A stretch of DNA of 44,169 nt from Gammaproteobacteria bacterium (GCA_026196615.1 JAPHSW010000069.1:1-44169), one strand, 5' to 3'. Shown: positions 17,849-27,407, numbered from the stretch's first letter. Notes: generated by a model from the letters alone, not told the origin. A program made the numbers and translations.

Positions 17849-19927
17849 GTGACGAATGAAATAAAATCGGATGGCGAAAGCTCTCAAGAGAACGATCTGC
17901 TCGAACCACAAGTGGAAAGAGGGCGTTCAAATCGCAAAGAACATGGTCTTTTTAAAGTTATTATCAGCTTTTTAGGTTCCATGGAGCTGGCCATCAGCTT
18001 ATTTGTTATTATTGGTATTGCCTCCATTATTGGTACGATATTGCAGCAAAATCAGGTTTATAACACTTATATTGTTAAGTTTGGTCCTTTCTGGTTTGAA
18101 GTTTTCCGTTCTCTTGAACTATTTGATATTTACAGCTCATGGTGGTTTGTTATTTTGCTGGGATTTTTGTTGGTCTCAACAGCAACCTGTATTTATCGTT
18201 ACGCACCAGTGATCATTCGAGAGTGGCGTCAGTTTCGTCTCAATGTTTCCTCAAAATCATTAAAACTGATGCATTCTACGGGTTCATGGAATACCGAAAC
18301 AACCCCCAATGAAACGGCTCAATTTATTCAGGAAAAGCTAGCAAATGGTGGTTATCAATCTCGCCTGAAAAATGAAGAGGGTATTATCACCATTGCGGCT
18401 AAAAAAGGTGCCATCAATCGTTTGGGCTATCTTTTTACACATGGTGCTATTATTGTTATTTGTCTAAGTGCTTTATATGATGGAAATTTTAATCTAAAAC
18501 TTCGTGAAGCAGCAGGTCAGCTTAAACCTGAAACTCGTGATTTATTTGCTTCACAAGTACCTGATATCAGCCGTCTTAAAGCGGATGAAAATCATGCCTT
18601 TCGTGGTAATGCTAATGTGCCCGAAGGAAGTACCACAGGCCTGGTTTTTTTACAGATGCGAAATGGTTTTCTGGTTCAGGAATTACCTTTTACCATCACC
18701 CTCAATGATTTTCGTATAGAACATTACAATACCGGTATGCCTAAATCATTTGAAAGCGATATTGTGATTGAAGACATAGAGTCAGGTGAAAAAATAAGCA
18801 AAACAATTGAAGTGAATCATCCGCTGTTTTACAAAGATTTTGCCATTTATCAGTCATCATTTGATGACGGTGGTTCAATTATGGATTTGCAAGCATGGTC
18901 TCTGGATGATTCTAAGCAAAAGGTTGTATCATTTCAGCAGGTGGTCGGTCAAAACAAGTTGATGGAAACCTCTCAGGGGGAGTTTAAGTTGGAGCTGACT
19001 GAATTTAAAGCACTAAATGTTCAGCCCAATCCCAAAGCTGAAGAGACTGGTCGTAAATTTAAGAATATGGGGCCTAGTCTGACATTTCGTTTAAGAGACA
19101 GCTCTGGCCAAGCTAAAGAATTTATCAATTATGCGAACCCAACTACTCAGGAAGGTCGTTATTTTTTCCTGAGTGGGGTTCGTAGCACGACTACTGAACC
19201 ATTCCGCTATCTTTTCATTCCAGCGGATGATAGTGCCAGCTTAAAACGATTCTTTGGTTTTCGTTCCTTGTTGAGTAACCCTGAAGAAATGAAACGCATT
19301 GCTGAAAAAACAGCAGCGATGTCACTGCCATCCACTGGTGTACCAGATCCAAAAAGGATTGCACAAATGGCTGTAGTGATGCAAAGGTTGGCTGAGCTGT
19401 TTAATCAGGGTGGATTTGATCTGGTTTTGAATGATATTAATGAAAAAGTGCCTGAAGACAAGAGAAAAGATGTCCAGGATTCTTATTTCAAAGTGCTGCA
19501 AACGATATTAGGCACAGTGTATCTTGAAGTCTTACAAGGTGAAAATATCGACATCAGTAAAAATATTACACCAGCTCAGGAACAATATTACGATGATCTG
19601 GTCAATACTATGGGTGTTATTTCAAAATACAATGCACCTTTCTTTTTACAAATAAAATCATTTGAGCATAAAGAAGCTTCTGGATTTCAGATCACTAAGG
19701 CACCAGGCAAAGATTTGGTTTATCTGGGTTGTACTCTCTTATGTATTGGAATTGTCCTGATGTTTTATGTGGCTAACAAACGCATCTGGGTCATTATTTC
19801 ACCTTCGACAGAGGGGCAGGGAGCACAGCTACTGGTTGCTGGTTCGGGTGATCGTCACCAAAAAGAATTTGCAAAGGAATTCCAGGCACTGTCACAGCTT
19901 CTGGATAAGCAGTATACAACACACTAA
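17849..19927 (+). CDS. resB: Cytochrome c biogenesis protein ResB (Ccs1)
   Basis: 692 residues with a GTG start; a nearby ATG at 17837 runs straight into a stop. After a polar N-terminus come membrane helices at about residues 48-66, 90-110 and 191-208, a large periplasmic domain, and a last helix at about 630-650. Diagnostic segments include SMELAISLFVIIGIASIIGT near the first helix, the HPLFYKDFAIYQSS stretch in the periplasmic domain and the final YLGCTLLCIGIVLMFY helix. With CcsA it forms the System II haem-lyase complex that attaches haem to apocytochromes such as c4 and c5 encoded just upstream. The periplasmic domain seems longer than in many ResB proteins (an insert around 450-600). 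Confidence 0.92.
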   Translation: MTNEIKSDGESSQENDLLEPQVERGRSNRKEHGLFKVIISFLGSMELAISLFVIIGIASIIGTILQQNQVYNTYIVKFGPFWFEVFRSLELFDIYSSWWFVILLGFLLVSTATCIYRYAPVIIREWRQFRLNVSSKSLKLMHSTGSWNTETTPNETAQFIQEKLANGGYQSRLKNEEGIITIAAKKGAINRLGYLFTHGAIIVICLSALYDGNFNLKLREAAGQLKPETRDLFASQVPDISRLKADENHAFRGNANVPEGSTTGLVFLQMRNGFLVQELPFTITLNDFRIEHYNTGMPKSFESDIVIEDIESGEKISKTIEVNHPLFYKDFAIYQSSFDDGGSIMDLQAWSLDDSKQKVVSFQQVVGQNKLMETSQGEFKLELTEFKALNVQPNPKAEETGRKFKNMGPSLTFRLRDSSGQAKEFINYANPTTQEGRYFFLSGVRSTTTEPFRYLFIPADDSASLKRFFGFRSLLSNPEEMKRIAEKTAAMSLPSTGVPDPKRIAQMAVVMQRLAELFNQGGFDLVLNDINEKVPEDKRKDVQDSYFKVLQTILGTVYLEVLQGENIDISKNITPAQEQYYDDLVNTMGVISKYNAPFFLQIKSFEHKEASGFQITKAPGKDLVYLGCTLLCIGIVLMFYVANKRIWVIISPSTEGQGAQLLVAGSGDRHQKEFAKEFQALSQLLDKQYTTH

Positions 19928-19976
19928 AAAAAACATTTATATTATTCTCAATTTATATAAACGCAGGTATTAAATT

Positions 19977-21158
19977 ATGTCAACGACCGGTCAAGAGATG
20001 AATAATCTCTTTGAAAAACAGAGCTTTTGGCGTCAACTTGGTTCATTTGACTGGGTATGGGCTATTGGGTTGGTACTGGCGAGTGGCTATGCGTGGCAGC
20101 AATATTCTTCATTAATGGATGTTTATGAAGTGGGTATTTTATTTGGTACTGTAATTTCCCTTATTGCCTGGGGATGGTTATGGAAACCCGTTCGAGCTTA
20201 TACCATTGCGGTTGCGTTATTGAGTTTATTTTCAATTTATCTTTATGGTGATGATCTGGCTTTAGGTGAAACGAACTTCTTTTTGAAATTTTTAATTTCC
20301 AGTAAGTCATCTATTATGTGGATGTCAGCACTTTATGTTCTGGCGACCGTTGCTTACTTTATTGGCTTATTTATCGGTTCAGAATTTAGTAATAAAACAG
20401 CATCAGCCATGACCTGGTCTGCAACAGTTATGGGACTGGTGGGATTACTGGTGCGCTGGCGTGAATCCTATCTAATTCATGTAGATGTTGGTCATATTCC
20501 AGTGAGTAACTTATATGAAGTCTTTATTCTTTTTTCAATTATTACGGCACTGCTTTATCTTTATTATGAAGGTAAAAACAAAAACTATAATATGGGTGGC
20601 TTTGTTCTCTTAGTGATCAGTTCTGCTGTCGCTTTCTTACTTTGGTATGGTTTTGGCTCACGTGGTGCCAGTGAAATTCAACCTCTGGTGCCAGCTTTAC
20701 AAAGCTATTGGATGAAGATTCATGTACCTGCCAACTTTGTAGGTTACGGCGCTTTTGCTCTGGCTGCGATGCTGGCAGTGGCGTATCTTATCAAAGATAG
20801 CATGACAAAGAGTGGAAGAAATGGAGCTATTATCAATCGAATTCCTGATCTGGAAATTCTCGATGATGTGATGTACAAATCCATTGCTTTAGGCTTTGCT
20901 TTTTTTACTCTGGCAACGATTTTGGGGGCCATGTGGGCTGCTGAAGCCTGGGGTGGTTATTGGTCATGGGACCCTAAAGAAACCTGGGCATTAATTGTCT
21001 GGTTGAATTATGCTGCCTGGTTACACTTGAGACTTACAAAAGGGTGGCGTGGACGTCCATTGGCCTGGTGGTCAGTGATTGGATTGTTTATCACACTTTT
21101 TGCTTTTATTGGTGTTAATATGTTTTTATCTGGCTTACACTCCTATGGTGAGCTGTAG
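19977..21158 (+). CDS. ccsA: Cytochrome c biogenesis protein CcsA/ResC (System II haem handling)
   Basis: 393 residues, a polytopic membrane protein with about eight to nine helices. It has the haem-binding WWD-type motif (WAAEAWGGYWSWDPKETW) and conserved histidines, including HVDVGHIPVSNLYE and HVPANFVGYG in periplasmic loops and HSYG at the end. It partners ResB, encoded 49 bp upstream, to export and attach haem. AGG precedes the ATG. The 3' end is unusual: the last codons and stop sit in a 20-bp tandem duplication. Confidence 0.94.
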   Translation: MSTTGQEMNNLFEKQSFWRQLGSFDWVWAIGLVLASGYAWQQYSSLMDVYEVGILFGTVISLIAWGWLWKPVRAYTIAVALLSLFSIYLYGDDLALGETNFFLKFLISSKSSIMWMSALYVLATVAYFIGLFIGSEFSNKTASAMTWSATVMGLVGLLVRWRESYLIHVDVGHIPVSNLYEVFILFSIITALLYLYYEGKNKNYNMGGFVLLVISSAVAFLLWYGFGSRGASEIQPLVPALQSYWMKIHVPANFVGYGAFALAAMLAVAYLIKDSMTKSGRNGAIINRIPDLEILDDVMYKSIALGFAFFTLATILGAMWAAEAWGGYWSWDPKETWALIVWLNYAAWLHLRLTKGWRGRPLAWWSVIGLFITLFAFIGVNMFLSGLHSYGEL

Positions 21159-21183
21159 GCACTTATGGTGAGCTATAAGCACT
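21144..21183 (+). repeat. 20-bp tandem duplication over the ccsA stop codon
   Basis: TATGGTGAGCTGTAGGCACT is followed directly by TATGGTGAGCTATAAGCACT (two mismatches). The first copy encodes the last residues and stop of ccsA; the second is non-coding. Likely a replication-slippage duplication that has drifted slightly. Confidence 0.8.
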
Positions 21184-21313
21184 AAAACAATACATCGCAC
21201 TTGAACTAATTAAATAATAATTGTTCTAATAGTTTTAATACAAATTATTTAGGTAGAGTGAAAAGACTTTTGCTTTGCCAAGACTGACATTTACGGAAAA
21301 TAAGGAAAACAAT

Positions 21314-21937
21314 ATGCGTAAAATTTTGATTCTTCTAATGGTACTGGGCTTGAGTAGTATAGCGTGGGCTGAATATGATGAAGGCATCGAATATGAACTT
21401 CTGGAAACTCCACAATCAGCACCAACAGATGGAAAAGTCGAAGTCATTGAATTTTTCTCTTATGCCTGTCCACATTGCTATCGTTTTGAACCTTATATTG
21501 AAAGCTGGAAAAAAACTAAGTCCGATAACATTGAGTTTGTTCATGTCCCTGCCATCTTCAATGATAACTGGGAAGCATTAGCAACTTTATATTATGCAGC
21601 TGAAGTATTAAATGTTCAGGAAAAAATGCACCCCATTATTTTTGAAGCTATGCACGGGGAAGGCAAAAAAATCAAAAGTTTTAATGATTTGAAAGCATTA
21701 TTCGAAGAAAATGGTGTCAGTGAAGAAAAACTTAATCAGGCTCTGGGTTCATTCACAGTAGCAGCTAAGACACGTCGTGCTAAGACAATGACACAGACCT
21801 ACGGTATTAAATCAGTGCCAAACATTGTAGTTCAAGGTAAATATCGCACGAATGGTACATTGGCACAAAGTCATGCAAATGTATTTAAGGTGGTTGATTC
21901 CCTTGCAGAGAAAATTGAAAAAGAAGCCCAACAATAA
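21314..21937 (+). CDS. dsbA: Thiol:disulfide interchange protein DsbA
   Basis: 207 residues from the ATG at 21314, chosen over an upstream TTG because AAGGA and the signal peptide (MRKILILLMVLGLSSIAWA) start there. The thioredoxin fold carries the catalytic CPHC (Cys52, Cys55) in EFFSYACPHCYRFEP and the cis-Pro loop in KSVPNIVVQG. It introduces disulfides into periplasmic proteins. Its position after resB/ccsA fits the need to manage apocytochrome cysteines. A strong terminator follows. Confidence 0.95.
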   Translation: MRKILILLMVLGLSSIAWAEYDEGIEYELLETPQSAPTDGKVEVIEFFSYACPHCYRFEPYIESWKKTKSDNIEFVHVPAIFNDNWEALATLYYAAEVLNVQEKMHPIIFEAMHGEGKKIKSFNDLKALFEENGVSEEKLNQALGSFTVAAKTRRAKTMTQTYGIKSVPNIVVQGKYRTNGTLAQSHANVFKVVDSLAEKIEKEAQQ

Positions 21938-21960
21938 TTTCTAAGCGTTTTAATCATGAT

Positions 21961-21994
21961 AAAAGGCATAAGGTTTTTCCTTATGCCTTTTTTT
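21961..21994 (+). terminator. Intrinsic terminator after dsbA
   Basis: AAAAGGCATAAGG, 5-base T loop, CCTTATGCCTTTT and further T. 13-bp stem, 23 bp after the dsbA stop. Confidence 0.92.
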
Positions 21995-22074
21995 ATGGCG
22001 TTTTTTTTATTATAGTTAAAAGATGAGTAAGCATATCAATTCAGGTCTTAAATTTAGGTTTTAAAGAGCTCATC

Positions 22075-24210
22075 ATGGCGGATAAAAATTTACAGTGGAA
22101 GCAGAAGTATTACGATAGTCTTGATGATCTTGAGAAACGAGAGAAGAAATGGCAATCAGTAGAAGACTTGTTAAAGCAGGCAATTTCAAGACTGACACTT
22201 GCCGCAGAAGGTAATAGTAAGAGTTTAGATAGCGGCTTAGCTGAATTGCGTACAGCGATTCGAAAAGGCAAAGATAACCTTGTCATACATTCCATTCTTG
22301 AAAGTGTATCCAAAGAAATCATCAAATTAGACAAAATGGCCAAAGGAGTGCCTAAAGGTGATGCTGGTTTCTTAACTCGAATTATTGATAATATGCACCT
22401 GACAGGGAAAGCAGAAAAAAAATCACGCAAACTGCTTAAAGAGCTCAAATCAAAAAATCCTCCTGAGCAAAGTGAACTGATTAAAAGTTTTACCGCTCTC
22501 TTATCCGATGTTGTTGAACAAGCCGTTTTAGAAAATGAAAAATCAAAAGGCAATAATAAGTCCAATGGTGGCGGTTTTTTAAAAAATCTTTTTTCAGGTA
22601 AAAATACCTCTTCAGATACACCAGAAGAACCTCAGGCCAAGAAAGAAAAGGATACAAAAGACGAGCTTTCAGAAGATAAAGAGCCTTCAGAAAATGAAAA
22701 GCCTTCAGATAATGAAGAGCCTTTAGCAAGTAAAGAGCCATCAGCAAGTAAAGAACTCTCAGCAGATGAACAAGTCCCAGCAAGCCAGGAACAGGAGCCT
22801 TCAAGCAAAGAAGCATCAGAGCAAAAAGAACCTCTTAGTGAATCAATGGCAGTTGCAGCAAAAGAAATAGACCAAAAAGACACCTATGCTCTGGTTGACC
22901 CACGAGAAGAAAATACAGAGCAGCAAACTGTACTGAATCAGGAGCAGTTAACCAGTGTTGTTGCCACTGTACAAAACGTTCTTGAGTCCATTATTGATGG
23001 TCTCGAAATCAGTGAAGAAGTCAAAGAACAATTAAAAGATAAAATCTTTGAGGTTAAACCGACTAAAGAAATCCATGTACTTCTGGATGATCTAAAAGAT
23101 ATTCTAAATGAATCAGGCATTCTGGAAGGTTCGGATGCTGATGTAGAATCTCTTAATAATGTACTGGAATACAATGAACTCTTAATACGGCTGATTGAGT
23201 TTTTACCGCTTGAAGATGAAGTGAAAGAAAAAGCGGAGCAACTTAAGGAAGATTTTTCCCATGGTGTGTCAACAGAAGAGCTGCCTAAAGCATTGAAGCT
23301 CATTGCTGGCTTGATCAGCAAAATGCGCAGCAATGTTCAACAGGAACAAAAAGAATTTGAACGCTTCTTAAAAACACTTAATGGCCGTCTGGAAGAAGTC
23401 GATCAATACTTACAGAATAGTTTGCGTGACTACCAAATCTCTTATCAAAGTGGCATTGACTTAGATGATGCTGTTAAGGCTCAAGTGAAAGGCATTGGCG
23501 ATTCCGTATCATCCATAAATAATATTGGTGATATGGAAAAAGCCGTTCAATCCCATCTGGATAAAATCCTCTCTCATATTGATTTCCATAGAGAAAAAGA
23601 AAGTGAGCGGGTGGCACAAGTTGAAGAGAAAAATAAGAAGCTTTCCTCTGAATTAAAACAACTTGAAAAAGAAAGTAATCACTTACGTCAGCAAGTGTTA
23701 GAATCACAAAACAAAGCCCTATTGGATCAATTAACACAACTTCCAAATAGACTTGCTTATGATCAACGCTTGAAACAGGAATATGCTCGTTGGAAACGTT
23801 ACAACTCAACCCTGCTGATTATGATATGGGATATTGACTACTTCAAAAAAGTTAATGACACTTATGGACATCAGGCAGGAGATAAAGTCCTAAAAGTTGT
23901 TGCCGATTTATTACGAAAAAATTTACGTGAAACAGATTTTGTCTCACGTTTTGGTGGTGAGGAGTTTGTTGGCCTGATGCCAGAAACGACCCTGGGCGGT
24001 GGTTTTAAAATTGCTGAAAAAATTCGTGACTCAATTGAAAAACTTGAATTCCATTATCGAGGCAGTAATGTTAAAGTCACTATTTCCTGTGGTATCAGTC
24101 TTTTTATGGAAAACGATACCCCTGAAATCGCATTAGGCCGTGCAGATAAAGCACTGTATCAGGCTAAGGAAGAAGGTAGAAACCGCTGTGTTATTGCTAA
24201 AGAGCCTTAA
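22075..24210 (+). CDS. Soluble diguanylate cyclase with helical N-terminus and acidic linker
   Basis: 711 residues, no membrane segment or signal peptide. Residues 1-165 are helical and charged; 195-265 form a low-complexity Glu/Pro/Ser/Lys linker built from degenerate repeats; about 285-440 and 440-550 are helical, ending in a coiled coil that feeds the GGDEF domain. The domain begins at DQLTQLPNRLAYD and has GGEEF (627-631) plus an I-site RETD (618-621). It should synthesise c-di-GMP in the cytoplasm. The sensory input is unknown. It stands alone between the dsbA terminator and the cob genes. Confidence 0.9.
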   Translation: MADKNLQWKQKYYDSLDDLEKREKKWQSVEDLLKQAISRLTLAAEGNSKSLDSGLAELRTAIRKGKDNLVIHSILESVSKEIIKLDKMAKGVPKGDAGFLTRIIDNMHLTGKAEKKSRKLLKELKSKNPPEQSELIKSFTALLSDVVEQAVLENEKSKGNNKSNGGGFLKNLFSGKNTSSDTPEEPQAKKEKDTKDELSEDKEPSENEKPSDNEEPLASKEPSASKELSADEQVPASQEQEPSSKEASEQKEPLSESMAVAAKEIDQKDTYALVDPREENTEQQTVLNQEQLTSVVATVQNVLESIIDGLEISEEVKEQLKDKIFEVKPTKEIHVLLDDLKDILNESGILEGSDADVESLNNVLEYNELLIRLIEFLPLEDEVKEKAEQLKEDFSHGVSTEELPKALKLIAGLISKMRSNVQQEQKEFERFLKTLNGRLEEVDQYLQNSLRDYQISYQSGIDLDDAVKAQVKGIGDSVSSINNIGDMEKAVQSHLDKILSHIDFHREKESERVAQVEEKNKKLSSELKQLEKESNHLRQQVLESQNKALLDQLTQLPNRLAYDQRLKQEYARWKRYNSTLLIMIWDIDYFKKVNDTYGHQAGDKVLKVVADLLRKNLRETDFVSRFGGEEFVGLMPETTLGGGFKIAEKIRDSIEKLEFHYRGSNVKVTISCGISLFMENDTPEIALGRADKALYQAKEEGRNRCVIAKEP
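22663..22810 (+). repeat. Degenerate in-gene repeats (Glu-Pro-Ser linker)
   Basis: Imperfect 15-18-bp units of the type GAGCCTTCAGAAAATGAA, coding for SE(D/N)K(E)PS-like units inside the diguanylate cyclase linker. Such tracts readily change length between strains. Confidence 0.6.
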
Positions 24211-24249
24211 TTTATCTACCCACAGTAAATCATCTAAGGAAGCCCGATA

Positions 24250-24792
24250 TTGAAAGAACTGATACTGGGCGGTGCTCGTTCTGGGAAAAGCCGTCTGGCT
24301 GAATCAAGGGCCTTATCGATTTTTAACAAACAACAATCCCATTGTAAAAAAATCATTTATGTTGCCACCGCAACGGCCTATGATGATGAAATGGCTGAAC
24401 GGATCAAACACCATCAGCAAGCTCGCTCAGATCATTGGCATCTAATAGAAGAACCCATTGAGCTTGCAAAAATTCTTCAGGAAAATCATCAGGAAGATAC
24501 ACTGATTCTCATTGAATGTCTTACTCTCTGGTTGACAAACTTGCTTTGTCACTCGGATAAAACACTTTTAGCCACTGAAAAACAAAAATTTATTGAGCAA
24601 CTAAAATTCTCACAGGCTGAAATTATTCTTGTCAGTAATGAAACGGGTATGGGTTTTGTACCAATGGGTGAGCTCAGTCGCCGTTATGTCGATGAAGCTG
24701 GTTTTTTGCATCAAGATCTGGCACAAATAAGCGACCGTGTAACTCTAGTGGTTGCCGGTCTTGAACAAACACTAAAATCACCAAATAACTAA
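24250..24792 (+). CDS. cobU: Adenosylcobinamide kinase / adenosylcobinamide-phosphate guanylyltransferase CobU (CobP)
   Basis: 180 residues, typical length. The Walker A GGARSGKS (7-14) lies right at the N-terminus, with the conserved YVATATAYDDEMAERIKHH segment and VSNETGMGFVPMGELSRRYVDEAG near the end. It phosphorylates adenosylcobinamide and transfers GMP to give AdoCbi-GDP. The start is a TTG preceded by TAAGGA; no ATG is available before the P-loop. First gene of a cobUTCS cluster. Confidence 0.95.
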   Translation: MKELILGGARSGKSRLAESRALSIFNKQQSHCKKIIYVATATAYDDEMAERIKHHQQARSDHWHLIEEPIELAKILQENHQEDTLILIECLTLWLTNLLCHSDKTLLATEKQKFIEQLKFSQAEIILVSNETGMGFVPMGELSRRYVDEAGFLHQDLAQISDRVTLVVAGLEQTLKSPNN

Positions 24793-24821
24793 ATAGATAT
24801 TTGAGATAAAACGGAAACCAT

Positions 24822-25886
24822 ATGACTCAGTGGTCAATAGATCCCATTAAAAAAATTGATGAAAGTGATCGTTTACAAGCACAGGAAAAACAAGACCAAT
24901 TAACTAAACCACAAGGTTCGTTAGGTCTTCTTGAATCTATTGCTATCACACTATCAGCACTACAAAAAACAACGACTCCAAATGTGAATGAAGCACAAAT
25001 AATTATATACGCTGCTGATCATGGCATTGCACAAGAAGGTGTCTCTGCATTTCCACAGGCTGTGACAGCAGAAATGGTTAAGAATTTTTCAGCAGGCGGT
25101 GCTGCCATTTCAGTGTTATCAGCACAACATAAGCTACCATTACAAGTCATTAATCTAGGCTTAGTGACTGAATTACCTGAGATGAAATCTGTTGAACATA
25201 AAATTATTTCAAAAGGTACAAACAGTTTTTTACAACAGTCGGCAATGACCGAAACACAATTGACTCAAGTTTTTGATGAAGCAAAACATCAAGTGGAACA
25301 AGCCAAAGACAATGACTGCCAGCTCTTAATTATGGGTGAGATGGGTATTGCCAATACCTCGACAGCCAGTGCCTTAGTCTGTGCTCTGGAATCCATTGAA
25401 CCAGAAATATTAACAGGTACAGGAACTGGACTTGATTCTGATGGGCTTGAACATAAAATACAGGTGATTAAAAAGGCAATTGCTTTTCATAAAGAAAATA
25501 ATAAAACACACTTCAGTTCACCTATGAAAATTTTACAAACACTGGGTGGATACGAAATAGCAGCGCTTACCGCCAGTTATATCAGAGCGGCTCAACTTGG
25601 TATTGTTTCTATCGTAGATGGTTTTATTTGTTCGGTGGCGGCATTATTTGCACTTCGAATTAACCCTGATTGCAGACCCTGGCTGATTTTCAGTCATCAA
25701 TCAGCTGAAAAGGGGCATAAAAAAGTACTTGAACTTATTGATGCCAAACCGCTATTAGAATTTAATATGCGTCTTGGGGAAGGCAGTGGGGCAGCCTTAG
25801 TCTATCCTTTGATCCGTTCGGCCTGCTTATTACAAAATGAAATGGCCAGCTTTGCCAGTGCCTCTGTTAGTGAAAAACTGGATTAG
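24822..25886 (+). CDS. cobT: Nicotinate-nucleotide--dimethylbenzimidazole phosphoribosyltransferase CobT
   Basis: 354 residues, family length. Conserved features: KPQGSLGLLE near the N-terminus, YAADHGIAQEGVSAFP, FSAGGAAISVL, MGEMGIANTSTASAL, the glycine-rich LTGTGTGLD and the C-terminal RLGEGSGAAL containing the catalytic Glu. It makes alpha-ribazole 5'-phosphate, the lower-ligand nucleotide of cobalamin. It starts 29 bp after cobU and 9 bp before cobC, so clearly operonic. Confidence 0.96.
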   Translation: MTQWSIDPIKKIDESDRLQAQEKQDQLTKPQGSLGLLESIAITLSALQKTTTPNVNEAQIIIYAADHGIAQEGVSAFPQAVTAEMVKNFSAGGAAISVLSAQHKLPLQVINLGLVTELPEMKSVEHKIISKGTNSFLQQSAMTETQLTQVFDEAKHQVEQAKDNDCQLLIMGEMGIANTSTASALVCALESIEPEILTGTGTGLDSDGLEHKIQVIKKAIAFHKENNKTHFSSPMKILQTLGGYEIAALTASYIRAAQLGIVSIVDGFICSVAALFALRINPDCRPWLIFSHQSAEKGHKKVLELIDAKPLLEFNMRLGEGSGAALVYPLIRSACLLQNEMASFASASVSEKLD

Positions 25887-25895
25887 AGCGGCTTA

Positions 25896-26522
25896 ATGTC
25901 TGATACGGCAACCATAATTGTCCTGCGACATGGAGAACCTGAGAGCAATAACACCTCAGAGAAAATATTTCGTGGCATAACCGATGATCCCCTGACTAAA
26001 CAAGGCTGGCGGCAAATGACCACAGCCTTTGAAAGCCTGAATGACATCGATTACATGTTCACTTCACCCTTAAAACGTTGTTCTGAATTTGCTCATCAAA
26101 TAGCCAATAAACATCGTTTACCGATTCAGACCATTGATGCTCTGCAAGAAATTAACTTCGGTCAATGGGATGGACAGCCTGTACAAAAAATAGCAGATGA
26201 TTACCCTGAACAATTAAAACTCTTTTGGGAAAATCCTTCAGACTATACGCCTCCTGATGGAGAACCCGTTCTTGATTTTCAAAAGAGAGTGACCACCTTC
26301 TGGAATACATTATTACCTGCTCAGAAAGGAAAAAGCTGTTTATTAGTAGCACATGGTGGTGTGCAAAAAATGATATTGGCTCAAGTCCTTAAAATGCCCG
26401 TTGAAGCCATTCATGGTATTGAAGTCCCTTATGCTTGTTGCTCAACCTTTCAGGTCTATTACACTGGAACAGAAATCATCACCACTCTCAAGTCACACAT
26501 TCATTTACAGGATGACGAATAG
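25896..26522 (+). CDS. cobC: Alpha-ribazole phosphatase CobC (histidine phosphatase family)
   Basis: 208 residues. The phosphatase RHGE motif (Arg11, His12) opens the protein; FTSPLKRCSEFA follows, EINFGQWDG holds the catalytic acid region, and the second histidine is in LVAHGG. These are the hallmarks of the phosphoglycerate-mutase-like superfamily. Placement between cobT and cobS supports CobC rather than a generic family member. It removes the 5'-phosphate of alpha-ribazole phosphate (or of adenosylcobalamin phosphate). Confidence 0.9.
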   Translation: MSDTATIIVLRHGEPESNNTSEKIFRGITDDPLTKQGWRQMTTAFESLNDIDYMFTSPLKRCSEFAHQIANKHRLPIQTIDALQEINFGQWDGQPVQKIADDYPEQLKLFWENPSDYTPPDGEPVLDFQKRVTTFWNTLLPAQKGKSCLLVAHGGVQKMILAQVLKMPVEAIHGIEVPYACCSTFQVYYTGTEIITTLKSHIHLQDDE

Positions 26523-26645
26523 AAATTGCATTTACCTTCTCCCTGGCAAAGGAGATTAGATGAGGTCATTCTTTTAAAAAATATGTTATAAAGTCACAAA
26601 TAAATACGAATCTATTAAACTTGTATTAATCCTGGAAATGATTAA

Positions 26646-27407
26646 ATGAATAATCCTCTCAATGATACCTATTTACGTTCATTTTATATCGCACTGAGCT
26701 TTCTAACGCGCATACCAGCCCCTATTAAAGGGGATGTGACTCAGCCACAAATTGGTCAATCAATCGTCTTCTATCCTCTTGTGGGCTTATTAATGGGGAT
26801 GCTTTTTTATATCGTCACCCAGTTCATTTTATTTTTCTCTACCGATTTCTCCAGTGACGTGCTTGCCGCCATTTTATTAACACTTTGGGTCTTGATCACA
26901 GGGGGACTGCATCTGGATGGTCTGGCTGATAGTGCCGATGCCTGGATTGGTGGTCTGAATGATCGTGATCGGACTTTGGAAATCATGAAAGATCCTTATT
27001 GCGGCCCCATTGCGGTTGCAGTGATTGTTTTAGTCCTTTTACTGAAATGGGCTGCTTTGAGTCACTTGCTCAAAACGGATAATGCTGCTTTTTTAATTGT
27101 TGTTCCCATGCTGTCGCGATGCATAATCCCTGTGCTTTTTATGACCACTACCTACGTCCGTGATTCGGGCCTGGGAGCGGCTTTTATTGACTATATGCCA
27201 GAAGAAAAATTTCTCTGGACAAGCTTGTTGATCAGCGGTGTTTTATATCTCATTTTTGGCGACTTTTTATCACTGATACTGGTTGCCGTGACGGTCTTTG
27301 CTTTAAGACTGATGATGCTCAATCGCATTGGTGGTCTCACAGGAGATACGATTGGAGCCACTGTTGAAATTGCAGAAGCCGTTGCATTGATCGGACTGGT
27401 TTTCTGA
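26646..27407 (+). CDS. cobS: Adenosylcobinamide-GDP ribazoletransferase CobS
   Basis: 253 residues, polytopic inner-membrane protein with about six helices. Diagnostic segments: ALSFLTRIPAP at the N-terminus, GGLHLDGLADSADAW with the acidic active-site motif, IMKDPYCGPIAV, and GGLTGDTIGATVEIAEA near the C-terminus. It joins AdoCbi-GDP and alpha-ribazole into adenosylcobalamin at the membrane. It lies 123 bp after cobC; the gap has an imperfect short dyad (CTCC...GGAG) and may hold a secondary promoter. Confidence 0.96.
   Translation: MNNPLNDTYLRSFYIALSFLTRIPAPIKGDVTQPQIGQSIVFYPLVGLLMGMLFYIVTQFILFFSTDFSSDVLAAILLTLWVLITGGLHLDGLADSADAWIGGLNDRDRTLEIMKDPYCGPIAVAVIVLVLLLKWAALSHLLKTDNAAFLIVVPMLSRCIIPVLFMTTTYVRDSGLGAAFIDYMPEEKFLWTSLLISGVLYLIFGDFLSLILVAVTVFALRLMMLNRIGGLTGDTIGATVEIAEAVALIGLVF

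Noticed and set aside
22110..22883. Long opposite-strand Leu/Ser-rich frames under the diguanylate cyclase
   Set aside because: They mirror the repeat-encoded Glu/Pro/Ser linker on the coding strand and lack family motifs.
24211..24249. Cobalamin riboswitch before cobU
   Set aside because: The gap is only 39 bp, too short for the aptamer, and no conserved B12-box appears.
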